Below are positions 24,599 to 33,794 of a DNA stretch of 64,000 nt, piece by piece. Under the pieces are notes generated by a model. The model saw nothing but the letters and a program-made list of their open reading frames with translations, was not told where the DNA came from and did not search any database. The stretch is from Olsenella sp. An270 (lineage in GTDB: Bacteria > Actinomycetota > Coriobacteriia > Coriobacteriales > Atopobiaceae): NCBI RefSeq assembly GCF_002159735.1, contig NZ_NFJF01000004.1, forward strand, positions 124,001 to 188,000, written 5' to 3'. Numbering within the stretch: position 1 is the stretch's first letter; each line of letters starts with the position of its first letter. A program made the position numbers and the translations under genes.

Positions 24599-25645
24599 CT
24601 AACGTAGCATGTAGCGCTGCAGCTCCTTGCGGCTCGTCACGCCGAGCTTGTCCATGGCGTGCGCGAGGTGGCGCTTCACCGTGTTGATCGAGACGTCCAG
24701 GTGGTCGGCGATCTCCTGATTGGTCCATCCGCGCGCGGCGAGCATGGCCGTGGCAAACTCCGTGGTGGTGAGGTCGTCGGCCACCTCGTCGCCGGTGACG
24801 GGGTTGTGCACGCGACGCCATCCAGCGGAGAAGCGGTAGGTTATGTCTATGATCCGCCTGAAGTCGTCCGGCCACTCCGGCTTGATGACCGACTCCAGCA
24901 TGCCGCCGAGAAGACCGTGGTGCTCGCCGAAGGCCTCGATGAGGTCGTCCGGGCGGGCGAGCTCCCATGCGGCGAGGAGGTGCTCGCGCGCCTTCTCGAC
25001 GTCCTTCAGGCTCATGTAGTCCATGACGGCAACGAGGCGCAGGTAGATGGTCGGAATGGGGTAGTCCGTGGCGCCCATGAGCAGCGTCGCCTCCACGATG
25101 CCGGCGCTGATGGCATACTCGCCCTTGAGGTAGAGCAGGTGCGCCTGCACGTAGAGCGCAAAGGTGCGCAGGCCACGGGGCAGAAGCGGCAGGAGTGCGT
25201 CGGTGTCGGGAAGCTCCTGGGGGAGCGGCAGGTGGAGCAGGACGGCGGCGGCCGCGGAGACAAAGGCGGAGGCGGCGCCAAGCTGCGGCGAGTGCTCGCC
25301 GGCCTTGGTGAGGATGGCGTTCATCTGGTCGAGCAGGGCCTTGGCCTCGTGCGCCTGGCCGAGGGGCAGGTTGGCGTAGGCGCAGATCAGGCAGGCGGAG
25401 AGCCGCGCGGCGATGTCCTGCGAGCTGAGGTAGGGGGCGGCGGTCGCGAGGGCCTGCTCGGGTTGGCCGCTGAAGTAGAAATACTCTGCCTGGGCGATGT
25501 CGCGCTGGGCGCCCGGAGCCATGGACTCGATCGCCTGGAGGTGCGTGCCGGGAGCGAACGGCGTGTTCATGAGGGGCATGAGCGTTTTGGTGGCGAAGGG
25601 TGTGCCCCTCGCGGCTGCGTCATCGTGCGATGTCATGTCGCTCAT
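24599..25645 (-). CDS. LuxR-type HTH transcriptional regulator
   Basis: A 348-residue regulator with a helical TPR-like N-terminal region (~residues 30-260) and a C-terminal LuxR/GerE HTH: FATAMLAARGWTNQEIADHLDVS followed by NTVKRHLAHAMDKLGVTSR. There is no receiver or kinase-like domain, a layout common for orphan LuxR regulators in Coriobacteriia. ATG 25645 is preceded by GGGAGGG on its strand; an ATG nine codons earlier lacks one. It is divergent from the surface-protein gene, a possible target (inference). Confidence 0.8.
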   Translation of the reverse strand: MSDMTSHDDAAARGTPFATKTLMPLMNTPFAPGTHLQAIESMAPGAQRDIAQAEYFYFSGQPEQALATAAPYLSSQDIAARLSACLICAYANLPLGQAHEAKALLDQMNAILTKAGEHSPQLGAASAFVSAAAAVLLHLPLPQELPDTDALLPLLPRGLRTFALYVQAHLLYLKGEYAISAGIVEATLLMGATDYPIPTIYLRLVAVMDYMSLKDVEKAREHLLAAWELARPDDLIEAFGEHHGLLGGMLESVIKPEWPDDFRRIIDITYRFSAGWRRVHNPVTGDEVADDLTTTEFATAMLAARGWTNQEIADHLDVSINTVKRHLAHAMDKLGVTSRKELQRYMLR

Positions 25646-25746
25646 GCGTTTCCCTCCCGTCGCCCTGTCCATTTGACCCGAGATTCAACCCGTTTTCAAG
25701 GGACGGGGCCACGCTCTGCGTTGATAAGCCCTCGACGATAGAGCCC

Positions 25747-25793
25747 CATCACCCAAAATGTCGGGCAAACGGGTGATGCGCCCACCCCCCCCC
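25747..25793. promoter_or_regulatory. Inverted repeat and C9 tract upstream of the surface protein
   Basis: CATCACCC (25747-25754) pairs with GGGTGATG (25771-25778), and a run of nine C lies at 25785-25793, 72 bp before the surface-protein start. The repeat could be an operator for the divergent LuxR-type regulator. The C-run is prone to slippage and could tune promoter spacing. The rest of the 219-bp gap shows nothing further. Confidence 0.45.
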
Positions 25794-25864
25794 TCGCTGA
25801 AAATAACCCTACTACGTGCGCCTTCCCCTCAGGTGGGATGGCATGGCGAGAAGGACGGTGGGCT

Positions 25865-27547
25865 ATGGGGAAGAAGTTCGCGGCGCTGATCGCGTGCATG
25901 TTCGCGGCAGTGCTGTTCGCGCTGCCCGCTACGGCACGGGCGGCGACTCCAACGGAGATTCTCGTGGGTGGGCAGGATATCCTGGCCACGTCGGATTACA
26001 CCATTGTCTGCGGTCAGGGGCAGGCGACGTACGATAAGGCAACGAATACGCTCACCTTAGAAAACGTCAAGATCAACTACCAGCAGGACGAGACGGACAA
26101 CACAAAGGGCGCGATTCGCTTTGATGGAGACCTGAACATCGAGCTTGTGGGTAAGAACAGCATCACGTCCGCCACCTGCGGCATCATGAGCGCTGGGGCG
26201 GGTAGCCTTACCATTACGGGAGAAGCGGACGACTCCCTGACGGTTGACGCCGTGTATTTTGGCATCGGTAGCGCCGATGGTGCCCGTAACGTCACGATCT
26301 CCGGAGCTTATGTGGACGTTGACGTTGATCTGCGGAGCCCGTTCATTGGCACGGGAATTCAGGCGGGCGGACAGCTCTCAATCGTTGACGGGGCGACAGT
26401 TGACGTCTCCGGGTCAACGTCCGAAACGCTGCCTGTGGTTGGCAACGGAGGGGTCTCGATCGTAGGTTCGAACGTAAGCGCACGTGTTCTGGCTGATGGC
26501 GCGTATGGAAGCGGCGTCATCGTTTCCGATGGTGATGTCGTCATTGACGGCTCGAAGGTCGAGGTCAGCACGACTGCTACGTATAACTTCGGCATTCGTG
26601 CGGGCAACGACCTGACTCCCAGCGAAGGGACCATCCATATCAAGAACAACAGTCGCGTAAACGCAACCTCCGGCGATGGAATGGCACTATTTACCATGCT
26701 GGGCGACATCCAGATTGAGGACAGCAACGTCACGGCTACTTCATCGGGTCACGATGCGGTGTACGCGATTGGCGATATCCTCATCGCGGGTGCCGCCAAC
26801 GTTACGGCGAGCGGCCCCTATCCCGCCCTTGTTGCAACGGGAAGCATTGTGCTCGACCCGCAGGGCGCTCACATCGACGTTTGGTCGGGGGACGCCGAGG
26901 GGGATGCGGACAAGATCGTGGGGTCTCCGTTCACGGAAAAGGTGACGTTGGGAACGTCCAGCGGTAACTACTTCCACTGTGCGCCGCATGCCCATGAGTT
27001 CACCGAGCAGATTGCGGACGATGCTCACCTGGCGAGTGGAGCCACCTGCACGGAGGCGGCGAGCTACTACCTTTCCTGCTCGTGCGGCGAGATGGGCACG
27101 GACACGTTCTCGAGCGGCGATTCCCTGGGCCACGACTGGGGTGAGCCCGCGTGGAGCTGGAGCGACGACCACACGGAGCTCGTGGCGACGTTCACCTGCG
27201 CCAACGACCCCACTCACACTGAGGTGCTGACCGCCAAGCCGACCGCGTCCGTCCAGGCAGAGCCGTCCTGCACGGAGCCGGGCACGATGCTCTACAGCGC
27301 AACGGTCGAGCTTGGCGGCGAGAGGTACGAGGCCACCGCTACTGCGGAGATCCCCGCGACCGGCCACGACTTCGTCGACGGCACCTGCGTGACCTGTGGC
27401 GCCGAGGACCCGGACTACGTGGAGCCCGAGAAGGGCGCTGCCGCCATTCCCGCGACGGGCGACGCGAACACGCTCTTCTCGGCCGCGCCTGCCCTTGCCG
27501 GCGCGACCGCGGTGGCTGCTGGCACCCTCCTGAGGCGCCGTCGCTAG
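25865..27547 (+). CDS. Sortase-type cell-surface protein with beta-helix repeats
   Basis: A 560-residue exported protein. Signal peptide MGKKFAALIACMFAAVLFAL with cleavage after ARA; residues ~50-330 are parallel-beta-helix-like Asx/Gly/Val/Thr repeats; residues ~370-510 carry two Cys-rich modules with His/Cys pairs (CSCGE, CVTCG). The C-terminus has an IPATGD sorting motif, a hydrophobic Ala-rich segment and an RRRR tail, so it is probably anchored to peptidoglycan by a sortase. Its GC content is lower in the repeat region than in the flanks. The start gives an ideal signal peptide; an in-frame ATG at 25838 is an alternative. No sortase gene is nearby. Confidence 0.8.
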   Translation: MGKKFAALIACMFAAVLFALPATARAATPTEILVGGQDILATSDYTIVCGQGQATYDKATNTLTLENVKINYQQDETDNTKGAIRFDGDLNIELVGKNSITSATCGIMSAGAGSLTITGEADDSLTVDAVYFGIGSADGARNVTISGAYVDVDVDLRSPFIGTGIQAGGQLSIVDGATVDVSGSTSETLPVVGNGGVSIVGSNVSARVLADGAYGSGVIVSDGDVVIDGSKVEVSTTATYNFGIRAGNDLTPSEGTIHIKNNSRVNATSGDGMALFTMLGDIQIEDSNVTATSSGHDAVYAIGDILIAGAANVTASGPYPALVATGSIVLDPQGAHIDVWSGDAEGDADKIVGSPFTEKVTLGTSSGNYFHCAPHAHEFTEQIADDAHLASGATCTEAASYYLSCSCGEMGTDTFSSGDSLGHDWGEPAWSWSDDHTELVATFTCANDPTHTEVLTAKPTASVQAEPSCTEPGTMLYSATVELGGERYEATATAEIPATGHDFVDGTCVTCGAEDPDYVEPEKGAAAIPATGDANTLFSAAPALAGATAVAAGTLLRRRR

Positions 27548-27568
27548 CCGTTCTATCAGGCAGCCGTT

Positions 27569-27640
27569 CGCCGAGGCGGAGGAACTGCGGAAAAGAGGTG
27601 CTCTGGGAGGCCGATTTTCCGCAAATCCTCCGCCTCGGCG
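27569..27640. terminator. Long hairpin after the surface-protein gene
   Basis: The arm 27569-27594 (CGCCGAGGCGGAGGA, ACT, GCGGAAAA) pairs with 27615-27640, interrupted only by a 3x3 internal loop; the apical loop is 20 nt. It lies 21 bp after the surface-protein stop and 107 bp before the HerA-like gene. It may terminate the first gene or attenuate the second. There is no strong T-tract. Confidence 0.65.
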
Positions 27641-27747
27641 TTTGCTGTCAGACGCGCGGTCAATTGGAGATTGAAGGCGAACGTTCTTCTCGGCTGGTAT
27701 CCCTAGCTGCGGATATTCACCACGCAACCGCCACGCAAGGGGGACTC

Positions 27748-29289
27748 ATGCTCAAGGACAACGCCATCTGGATGGGCGTGGGCGCCGAGCCCACGAGCAA
27801 GCCCGTCAGCCTGCTGCTCGACCAGGCCAACCGCCACGGCCTCATCGCCGGCGCGTCCGGCACGGGCAAGACCGTGACGCTCAAGGTCATGGCCGAGGGC
27901 TTCTCCAAGGCGGGCGTCCCCGTCTTCATGGCCGACGTCAAGGGCGACATCACCGGCATGTGCTCGCCCGGCGAGGACACCGAGGACATGCAGAAGCGCA
28001 TCAAGAAGTTTGGCCTCGAGGGCTTCACCTACGAGGGCTGCCCGTGCCGCTTCTGGGACATGCTCGGCGGCCAGGGCATCCCGGTGCGCATCACGGTCTC
28101 CGACATGGGCCCCACGCTGCTCTCTCGCCTGCTCGAGCTCACCGAGGTCCAGGAGGGCGTGCTCGACATCGTCTTCCGCATCGCGGACGACAAGAACCTC
28201 CTGCTGATTGACCTCAAGGACCTGCGCTCGATGCTCAACTACGTGGCCGAGAACGCCAAGGAGTACGAGACCACCTACGGCAAGGTCTCCAGCCAGTCCG
28301 TGGGCGCGATCCTGCGCCAGCTCATCTCCGTGGAGGACCAGGGCGGCGACGTCTTCTTTGGCGAGCCGGACCTTGACCTCTCCGAGTGGTTTGCCTGTGA
28401 CTCCAACGGCCATGGCTACGTGAACGTCCTCAACGCCGCCAAGCTCATCCAGAGCCCGCAGATCTACGCGATGTTCCTGCTGTGGATGCTCTCGGAGCTC
28501 TTTGACACGCTGCCGGAGGAGGGCGACCTCGAGAAGCCCAAGTTCGTCTTCTTCTTTGACGAGGCGCACCTGCTCTTCAACGACATGCCGAGCGAGCTCC
28601 TGGACAAGATCGTTCAGGTGGTCAAGCTCATCCGCTCCAAGGGCGTGGGCGTCTACTTCATCACCCAGAGCCCGAGCGACATCCCCGACGAGGTGCTCGC
28701 CCAGCTCTCCAACCGCGTGCAGCACGGCCTTCGCGCCTACACGCCGGCCGAGCAGAAGGCGGTGCGCGCAGCCGCGCAGTCGTTCCGCGAGAACCCGGCG
28801 TTCAAGAGCGAGGACGCGATCCTCGAGCTGGGCACCGGCGAGGCGCTGGTCTCGTTCCTGAATGACGACGGCCAGCCTGAGATCGTGGAGCGCGCCAAGA
28901 TCCTGCCGCCGCAGTGCCTCATGGCCGCGGCGCCCGAGTCCGACCTCAAGGCTGCGCTTGACGCCCAGTCCGACCTCATGAAGAAGTACGGCGAGGCCGT
29001 GGACCGCGAGAGCGCCTTCGAGCAGCTGGGCGAGGTTACCAAGCAGGACGAGGAGGCCAAGAAGCTCGAGGAGGAGCGCGCGGAGCTGGAGAAGGAGAAG
29101 GCCAAGCTCGAGAAGGAGAAGGCCAAGGAGGCCGAGAAGGCCGCCAGGAAGGCCGAGCGCGAGGCCGAGAAGCAACAGCAGCAGTTCATGAAGGGCGTGA
29201 GCAAGTTCGCCGGCCAGATTCTGGGCACCTTCGGCCGCGAGGCCACGCGCCAGATCACCCGCAACCTCTTCGGCGGTCGCCGGCGTTAG
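27748..29289 (+). CDS. HerA/YjgR-like ATPase (DUF853)
   Basis: A 513-residue FtsK/HerA-superfamily ATPase: Walker A AGASGTGKTVT near residue 35, Walker B KFVFFFDEAHLLF near 270, and a sensor YFITQSPSDIP near 305. A C-terminal ~60-residue Glu/Lys/Ala coiled coil precedes a short basic tail. DUF853 (YjgR) proteins are related to the HerA DNA translocase, but their role is unsettled. ATG 27748 follows AAGGGGGA. A GTTCTTCTCGGC copy of the recurring motif lies at 27683. Confidence 0.85.
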   Translation: MLKDNAIWMGVGAEPTSKPVSLLLDQANRHGLIAGASGTGKTVTLKVMAEGFSKAGVPVFMADVKGDITGMCSPGEDTEDMQKRIKKFGLEGFTYEGCPCRFWDMLGGQGIPVRITVSDMGPTLLSRLLELTEVQEGVLDIVFRIADDKNLLLIDLKDLRSMLNYVAENAKEYETTYGKVSSQSVGAILRQLISVEDQGGDVFFGEPDLDLSEWFACDSNGHGYVNVLNAAKLIQSPQIYAMFLLWMLSELFDTLPEEGDLEKPKFVFFFDEAHLLFNDMPSELLDKIVQVVKLIRSKGVGVYFITQSPSDIPDEVLAQLSNRVQHGLRAYTPAEQKAVRAAAQSFRENPAFKSEDAILELGTGEALVSFLNDDGQPEIVERAKILPPQCLMAAAPESDLKAALDAQSDLMKKYGEAVDRESAFEQLGEVTKQDEEAKKLEEERAELEKEKAKLEKEKAKEAEKAARKAEREAEKQQQQFMKGVSKFAGQILGTFGREATRQITRNLFGGRRR

Positions 29290-29297
29290 GAGATGGG

Positions 29298-30137
29298 CTA
29301 CGCGCGGCGCCTGAGCTGGCGCTCGCGTATCTCGCTCACCTCGGAGATAACCCAGAACGCCGTTGGGTCGGTGGACGTTATCATCTCGCGGATCGACCAG
29401 AGCTTGCGCCTGGGAATCACGCTGAGCAGCGCCCTGCCCTCCTGGCGCGTGTAGCCCTGCTCAACGGGGATCACGGTGACGCCCGCGTCCTGCTCGTGCA
29501 GGATGTTCTCGCGGATCGCCTCGTGCTCGGCGGAGAAGATGAGCAGCTGGACCTGCGAGCTACCCATGATCATGACTCGGTTCATGACGATGGTGAGCAG
29601 GGTGAGCGTGAGTATGCCCAGCAGCACCTGGTCGAAGTTGGAGAAGGGGATCTGCCCGGCGATGACGCACCCGTCGATGATCCAGAGCAGTGCCGAGACG
29701 CTGACGTGCAGATACTTGTGCGTGACGAGGGCAATAACGTCGCTTCCGCCCGTCGAGCCGCCCGATCGCAGGATGAGTCCCGCGCCCGCGCCCATGAGGG
29801 CGCCGGCGCAGAGGGCGGCGAGCATGGGCTCGCTGGTGAGCTGGCCCAGGGGGAGCGCCTCGAGAACGGACATGGCGAGCGGGTAGGCGAGCGTGCTGAA
29901 GATGGTCGACGCCGCGAACGACCGTCCCAGAAAGGCCGCGCCCAGCAGGAAGAGCGCCGCGTTGATGACGAGCACCACGAGCGACAGGGGCAGGGGCACG
30001 GCGTGCGTGACGATCAGCGCGATGCCGGTCGACCCTCCGAGTACGAGGCCGTGCGGGACGATGAAGCAGGTGACGGCAAGCGCCACGAGCAGGTTGCCGA
30101 GCGTCAGCGACGCCATCTTGAGCAGCTTGTGCGACAT
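29298..30137 (-). CDS. YitT family membrane protein (DUF161/DUF2179)
   Basis: A 279-residue protein with five or six transmembrane helices in the first ~190 residues, including GGSTGIALI and LRSGGSTGGSDVIALV (the repeated GGSTGG motif), and a C-terminal soluble DUF2179 domain (VTVIPVEQGYTRQEGRALLSVIPRRK). YitT proteins are common but of uncertain transport function. ATG 30137 is preceded by CGGAGGG; an extension of 20 codons upstream lacks a site. It converges with the HerA-like gene. Confidence 0.85.
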   Translation of the reverse strand: MSHKLLKMASLTLGNLLVALAVTCFIVPHGLVLGGSTGIALIVTHAVPLPLSLVVLVINAALFLLGAAFLGRSFAASTIFSTLAYPLAMSVLEALPLGQLTSEPMLAALCAGALMGAGAGLILRSGGSTGGSDVIALVTHKYLHVSVSALLWIIDGCVIAGQIPFSNFDQVLLGILTLTLLTIVMNRVMIMGSSQVQLLIFSAEHEAIRENILHEQDAGVTVIPVEQGYTRQEGRALLSVIPRRKLWSIREMITSTDPTAFWVISEVSEIRERQLRRRA

Positions 30138-30184
30138 GACCCTCCGTAACGTGATCGGGACCAACGCCTGCAATGGTATCCGTC

Positions 30185-31060
30185 TTAGCGTCTCCACTCG
30201 CAGAGAAGGGCGCGATAGCGTGCGGCGTAGTGGCTCCCCCGCTGCCAGATGAGGCTGAAGTCGTGCTCTATGGCAAAGTCCTCCGGCGTGACGTCTGCCA
30301 GCGAGCCGTCTGCGAGCTCCGACTCCACCGCGACTCGGTACATGAAGCTCATCCCCGCGCCGGCGGTGACGCAGGCCTTGATCGTGGGTATGCTGGCGAG
30401 CTCAATGACACCGGCGAAGTCGCCGACGGACAGCTCGCGTGCCGCAAGGTGACGCTCGAGGATTTCTCGGGTACCCGATCCGGGCTCGCGGAGCACGAGC
30501 CGTCGGGCGAGAAGATCCGTGATGCTCGAGGGGCGCTCCCCGTTGGCGGCAACCGCCACGAAGGGCTCTCGCGAAAGCACCTCGCTCTCGAAGACCTCCC
30601 GATCGAACGAGCCCTCCACGAGGGCGAGGTCGATCCCTCCGGCCTCGATGAGCTCCACGAGCTCGGCCGTGTTCCCCGTTCGCAGGTAGACGTGGTCGTC
30701 CGGGTGACGTCTCAGGTGCTCGGAAAGCAGACGTGGGGCAACGTAGTCGGCGATAGTCCTCGTGCAGCCGAGGCGCAGGGGAGGCCGCTCGTCCTTCTCG
30801 CCTCCAAGGGCGACGAGCTCCTCGCGCAGCCGGGCCTCGTCGTTCTCCGCCACGTCGAGGGCTCGGTAGAGCAGTTTCCCCGCCGACGTGGGCTCCACGC
30901 CGCGTCCGGTCTTCGAGAAGAGCGAGCAGCCGTAGTGTGCCTCGAGTTGCCGTATGTGCTGCGAGACCGCCGGCTGGGTGACATGCAGCTGCTCGGCGGC
31001 GCGCGTGAAGCTGCCGGTGCGGTACACGGCGAGGAACGTGTGCGTGCGGTAGTCGAGCAT
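30185..31060 (-). CDS. LysR family transcriptional regulator
   Basis: A 291-residue LysR-type regulator: N-terminal winged HTH (FLAVYRTGSFTRAAEQLHVTQPAVSQHIRQLE, residues ~8-40) and a two-lobed periplasmic-binding-like effector domain. It is divergent from the yeiH-like exporter gene, matching the yeiE/yeiH arrangement known in enterobacteria, so control of that exporter is inferred. The 112-bp gap holds a perfect palindrome. The start at 31060 is preceded by GAGAAGGACGAGG. Confidence 0.9.
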   Translation of the reverse strand: MLDYRTHTFLAVYRTGSFTRAAEQLHVTQPAVSQHIRQLEAHYGCSLFSKTGRGVEPTSAGKLLYRALDVAENDEARLREELVALGGEKDERPPLRLGCTRTIADYVAPRLLSEHLRRHPDDHVYLRTGNTAELVELIEAGGIDLALVEGSFDREVFESEVLSREPFVAVAANGERPSSITDLLARRLVLREPGSGTREILERHLAARELSVGDFAGVIELASIPTIKACVTAGAGMSFMYRVAVESELADGSLADVTPEDFAIEHDFSLIWQRGSHYAARYRALLCEWRR

Positions 31061-31085
31061 CCTCGTCCTTCTCGATAAAAGAATC

Positions 31086-31103
31086 GCTTATGACTTCATA
31101 AGC
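31086..31103. promoter_or_regulatory. Candidate LysR operator
   Basis: GCTTATGA-CT-TCATAAGC is a perfect 18-bp palindrome lying 25 bp upstream of the LysR start and 69 bp upstream of the exporter start. LysR proteins usually bind interrupted palindromes in such shared promoters. Confidence 0.6.
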
Positions 31104-31172
31104 AATAGGGTGGAATCAATTATAACCGCAGGGAGTAGCCTGAATGAGAAATGAAATGCGGCGAAGGGGCTC

Positions 31173-32213
31173 ATGCGAATGGAACTCGTTAAGGACTTTG
31201 GGAAGATGTGGAAAGGCGTGCTGTTTGCGCTGGCCATCGCCGTTCCGGCGTGGCTTCTGGGCAAGCAGTTCGAGGTCGTGGGCGGCCCGGTGTTCGCCAT
31301 CCTCATTGGCATGGTGCTCGCCCTGCTGGTGCCGGCCGAGAAGGGCGAGCCGCTTGCCGCCGGCGTCAGGTTCACGTCCAAGAAGGTGCTCCAGTACGCG
31401 GTGATCCTGCTGGGCTTTGGCCTCAACCTCGCGCAGATCGCGCAGGTCGGGATGACGTCGCTGCCGATCATCGTCTCGACCATCACCACGTCGCTCGTGG
31501 TGTCCTACGCGCTCTGCCGCGCGCTCGACATCCCGGGCAAGATCTCCACGCTCATTGGGGTGGGGTCCTCCATCTGCGGTGGCTCGGCCATCGCGGCCAC
31601 GGCTCCCGTGATCGAGGCGGACGACGAGGAGGTTGCCCAGGCCATCAGCGTGATCTTCCTGTTCAACGTGATCGCGGCGCTCGTGTTCCCCACGCTGGGC
31701 GGCGCGCTCGGCCTCACCAACGAGGGCTTTGGCCTCTTCGCGGGTACGGCGGTGAACGACACCTCGTCCGTCACCGCTGCGGCGGCCGCCTGGGACGGCA
31801 TGCATCCCGGCGCCAACACGCTCGACGCGGCCACCATCGTGAAGCTCACGCGGACGCTGGCCATCATCCCCATCACGCTGGCGCTCGCGTTCTGGCAGCT
31901 GCGTCAGGCCCGTCGCTCGGGCGGCGAGGCGAGAAGCACCTTCAGTCTGCGTCGCGCGTTCCCGACCTTCATCGTCTTCTTCGTGCTGGCGAGCGTGGTG
32001 ACCACGGTCTTCTCGCTGCCCGCCGCCGTGACCGCGCCCGTCAAGGAACTCTCCAAGTTCCTCATCGTCATGGCGATGGCAGCCATCGGATTCAACACCG
32101 ACCTCGTCAAGCTCGTGCGTACGGGCGGCAAGCCGATCCTCATGGGACTCTGCTGCTGGGTCGCCATTGCGTGCGTCAGCCTGGGCATGCAGCACGTGCT
32201 TGGGATCTGGTAG
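31173..32213 (+). CDS. YeiH family (UPF0324) putative sulfate exporter
   Basis: A 346-residue membrane protein with about ten hydrophobic helices and the family motifs [49 protein letters not shown] and AAIGFNTDL. The family (TC 2.A.98) is annotated as putative sulfate exporters; the substrate is not proven. ATG 31173 follows GAAGGGGC. It shares its promoter region with the divergent LysR gene. Confidence 0.9.
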   Translation: MRMELVKDFGKMWKGVLFALAIAVPAWLLGKQFEVVGGPVFAILIGMVLALLVPAEKGEPLAAGVRFTSKKVLQYAVILLGFGLNLAQIAQVGMTSLPIIVSTITTSLVVSYALCRALDIPGKISTLIGVGSSICGGSAIAATAPVIEADDEEVAQAISVIFLFNVIAALVFPTLGGALGLTNEGFGLFAGTAVNDTSSVTAAAAAWDGMHPGANTLDAATIVKLTRTLAIIPITLALAFWQLRQARRSGGEARSTFSLRRAFPTFIVFFVLASVVTTVFSLPAAVTAPVKELSKFLIVMAMAAIGFNTDLVKLVRTGGKPILMGLCCWVAIACVSLGMQHVLGIW

Positions 32214-32239
32214 GCGTCCGCCCCACTTGAAAAAGCGAG

Positions 32240-32737
32240 TCAGAGGAGCTCGACGCACTGCTTTCCGGTGATGTGCTCCAGCGTCACATCGATGATCGCA
32301 ACGCGCGGGAAGCGAGCGATCTCCGCCTCGGTCGACTCCTCGGGAAGCTCGGGGCAGTACTTGGCTGCGAGGGCGCGCAGCGCGGCGTGACGGGCCTCGA
32401 CGTCCTCGACGAGGCATGCCCGCCCAAAGGCGATGACGCTTTTGAAGTGTGTGGTGAACTCCTCGGGGACTACGTCTCCCTGCGCGATCACGCAGACGCT
32501 CACGCGCGGGTCGGCGGAGATCGCATCGAGCTTGGCCCCGGCGGGCGCGCAGTGAATGAGCAGGTGAAGGGCACCGCTGGCGTCCTCGTGCAGCGCATAG
32601 TTCACGGGCACGGCGTACGGGAAGCCGTCCGTGGAGGCGCTTGCCGCGAGCGCGAGCACGCACTCGCGGCCTTGCGCGAGGATCTCGCGGCACGCGGCCT
32701 CGTTGAGCTGCTGCTTGCTTCGACGCATGGGCCTCAT
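32240..32737 (-). CDS. Pyridoxamine 5'-phosphate oxidase-like flavoprotein
   Basis: A 165-residue split-barrel FMN-binding protein (NimA/PPOX-like): ECVLALAASASTDGFPYAVPVNYALHED, LLIHCAPAGAKLDAI and RVSVCVIA are the typical strands. Such proteins bind FMN, haem or F420 and reduce small molecules; 5-nitroimidazole-reductase-like NimA proteins belong here. Substrate unknown. ATG 32737 has AAGGGAG upstream; six codons of extension are possible but lack a site. Confidence 0.8.
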   Translation of the reverse strand: MRPMRRSKQQLNEAACREILAQGRECVLALAASASTDGFPYAVPVNYALHEDASGALHLLIHCAPAGAKLDAISADPRVSVCVIAQGDVVPEEFTTHFKSVIAFGRACLVEDVEARHAALRALAAKYCPELPEESTEAEIARFPRVAIIDVTLEHITGKQCVELL

Positions 32738-32854
32738 GGGGAGCTCCCTTCGCACGTTGCCAGAGGCCCCATTGTACGGCGGGCCTGCATGAAGCGCCGT
32801 CTCGCCAAACGACAGGTTTTGGGTTTCTCGGTCCCGCGCGTTTCTCGGAAGGCC

Positions 32855-32878
32855 GGCGGATTCAAACTTGAATCCGCC
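32855..32878. terminator. Palindrome downstream of the flavodoxin gene
   Basis: GGCGGATTCAA-AC-TTGAATCCGCC is a perfect 11-bp-arm palindrome starting 9 bp past the flavodoxin stop on the minus strand. It is a likely transcript end, although no T-tract follows. Confidence 0.55.
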
Positions 32879-32886
32879 CTGCGAGA

Positions 32887-33363
32887 CTATCGCGCCGACC
32901 CCTCAGCCCAGGCGCGCAGGTCGTTGGCGTCCAGGCGACCGTTGAGCAGGCGGCCCTCCGTTACCGTCGCGCCGGGCGCGAGGCTTGCCATGCGCTGCGG
33001 CGCCTTGCCCAGACCGGAGCCGCCGCTCGTGGCAAACGGCACGATGGTCTTGCCGGAGAAGTCGTGCGCCTCGAGGAAGGTGTCGACGATGCGCGGCTCC
33101 ACGTACCACCAGATCGGGAAGCCCACGAAGACGGTGTCGTAGGCGCTCATGTCGGGAGCGTCGCCCGTAACGGCTGGACGGCACTTCTCGTCCGCCATCT
33201 CACGCGAGCTGCGGCTGTTCTTGTCGTTCCAGTTGAGGTCCGCCGAGGAGTAGGGATGCTCGGGCGCGATCTCAAAGAGGTCCGCACCGATGGCCTCGGC
33301 GAGGGCCTTGGCGGCTCGCGCGGTTGTTCCGGTTGCGGAGAAGTAGGCTACCAGCGTGCTCAT
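32887..33363 (-). CDS. Flavodoxin
   Basis: A 158-residue flavodoxin-fold protein: FMN phosphate loop YFSATGTTARAAKAL at residues 7-21, VFVGFPIWWYVEPRIVDTFLEA (FMN ring region) near 78-100, and PFATSGGSGLG near 110. It carries low-potential electrons or acts as a small flavin reductase. The start at 33363 has GGAAGGAG upstream. A 15-bp palindrome lies 20-34 bp before the start. Confidence 0.9.
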   Translation of the reverse strand: MSTLVAYFSATGTTARAAKALAEAIGADLFEIAPEHPYSSADLNWNDKNSRSSREMADEKCRPAVTGDAPDMSAYDTVFVGFPIWWYVEPRIVDTFLEAHDFSGKTIVPFATSGGSGLGKAPQRMASLAPGATVTEGRLLNGRLDANDLRAWAEGSAR

Positions 33364-33382
33364 GAGGGTCTCCTTCCAATAG

Positions 33383-33397
33383 GTGACGTAACGTCAC
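33383..33397. promoter_or_regulatory. Candidate operator of the flavodoxin gene
   Basis: GTGACGT-A-ACGTCAC is a perfect 15-bp palindrome between the flavodoxin start and the upstream gene. It would overlap the -35/-10 region, as with MerR- or MarR-type sites. The binding protein is unknown; no such regulator is adjacent. Confidence 0.5.
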
Positions 33398-33421
33398 TAA
33401 CTAGGATACCCAGAAGTGCTG

Positions 33422-33679
33422 CTATCGAGTCATGAAGAACAGCGCGATGTTGCTCAGGAGCGAGAGCGCCGGCGTGAGAAAGCACAGCAGCGTTCCCGTG
33501 ATCGAGCACAGCATGCCGATCGCGGTGGTGAGGCTCTTGCGGTAGTCGGCCTTCTTCGCGCGCCGCGCCAGCACGATGCCGGCGATGCCCACGAAGCCGC
33601 CGACGACCTGGAGCCAGATGAGCGGCGTGAAGGCCGTTACGAGGGACAGCGCGCCGAGCACGATGGACAGGATATCCAT
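33422..33679 (-). CDS. Small membrane protein, 85 aa
   Basis: Two hydrophobic helices (ILSIVLGALSLVTAFTPLIW and, after a basic ARRAKKADYRKS turn, a longer segment to the C-terminus) resemble small DUF4190-like proteins. No catalytic motif is visible. The start at 33679 has GGAGG 6 nt upstream; a longer in-frame reading to 33877 runs over the EIIA gene start and is not credible. Role unknown. Confidence 0.6.
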   Translation of the reverse strand: MDILSIVLGALSLVTAFTPLIWLQVVGGFVGIAGIVLARRAKKADYRKSLTTAIGMLCSITGTLLCFLTPALSLLSNIALFFMTR

Positions 33680-33794
33680 GGAGAACCTCCGATGGTCGCG
33701 TGGCGCCATCCTAGCACAACGAAGTGAGAACGATTTCAGTAATATACAATCGGCGCGTACAAAGATCGGAACAAGACGAGAGGAGCCACGCGCA

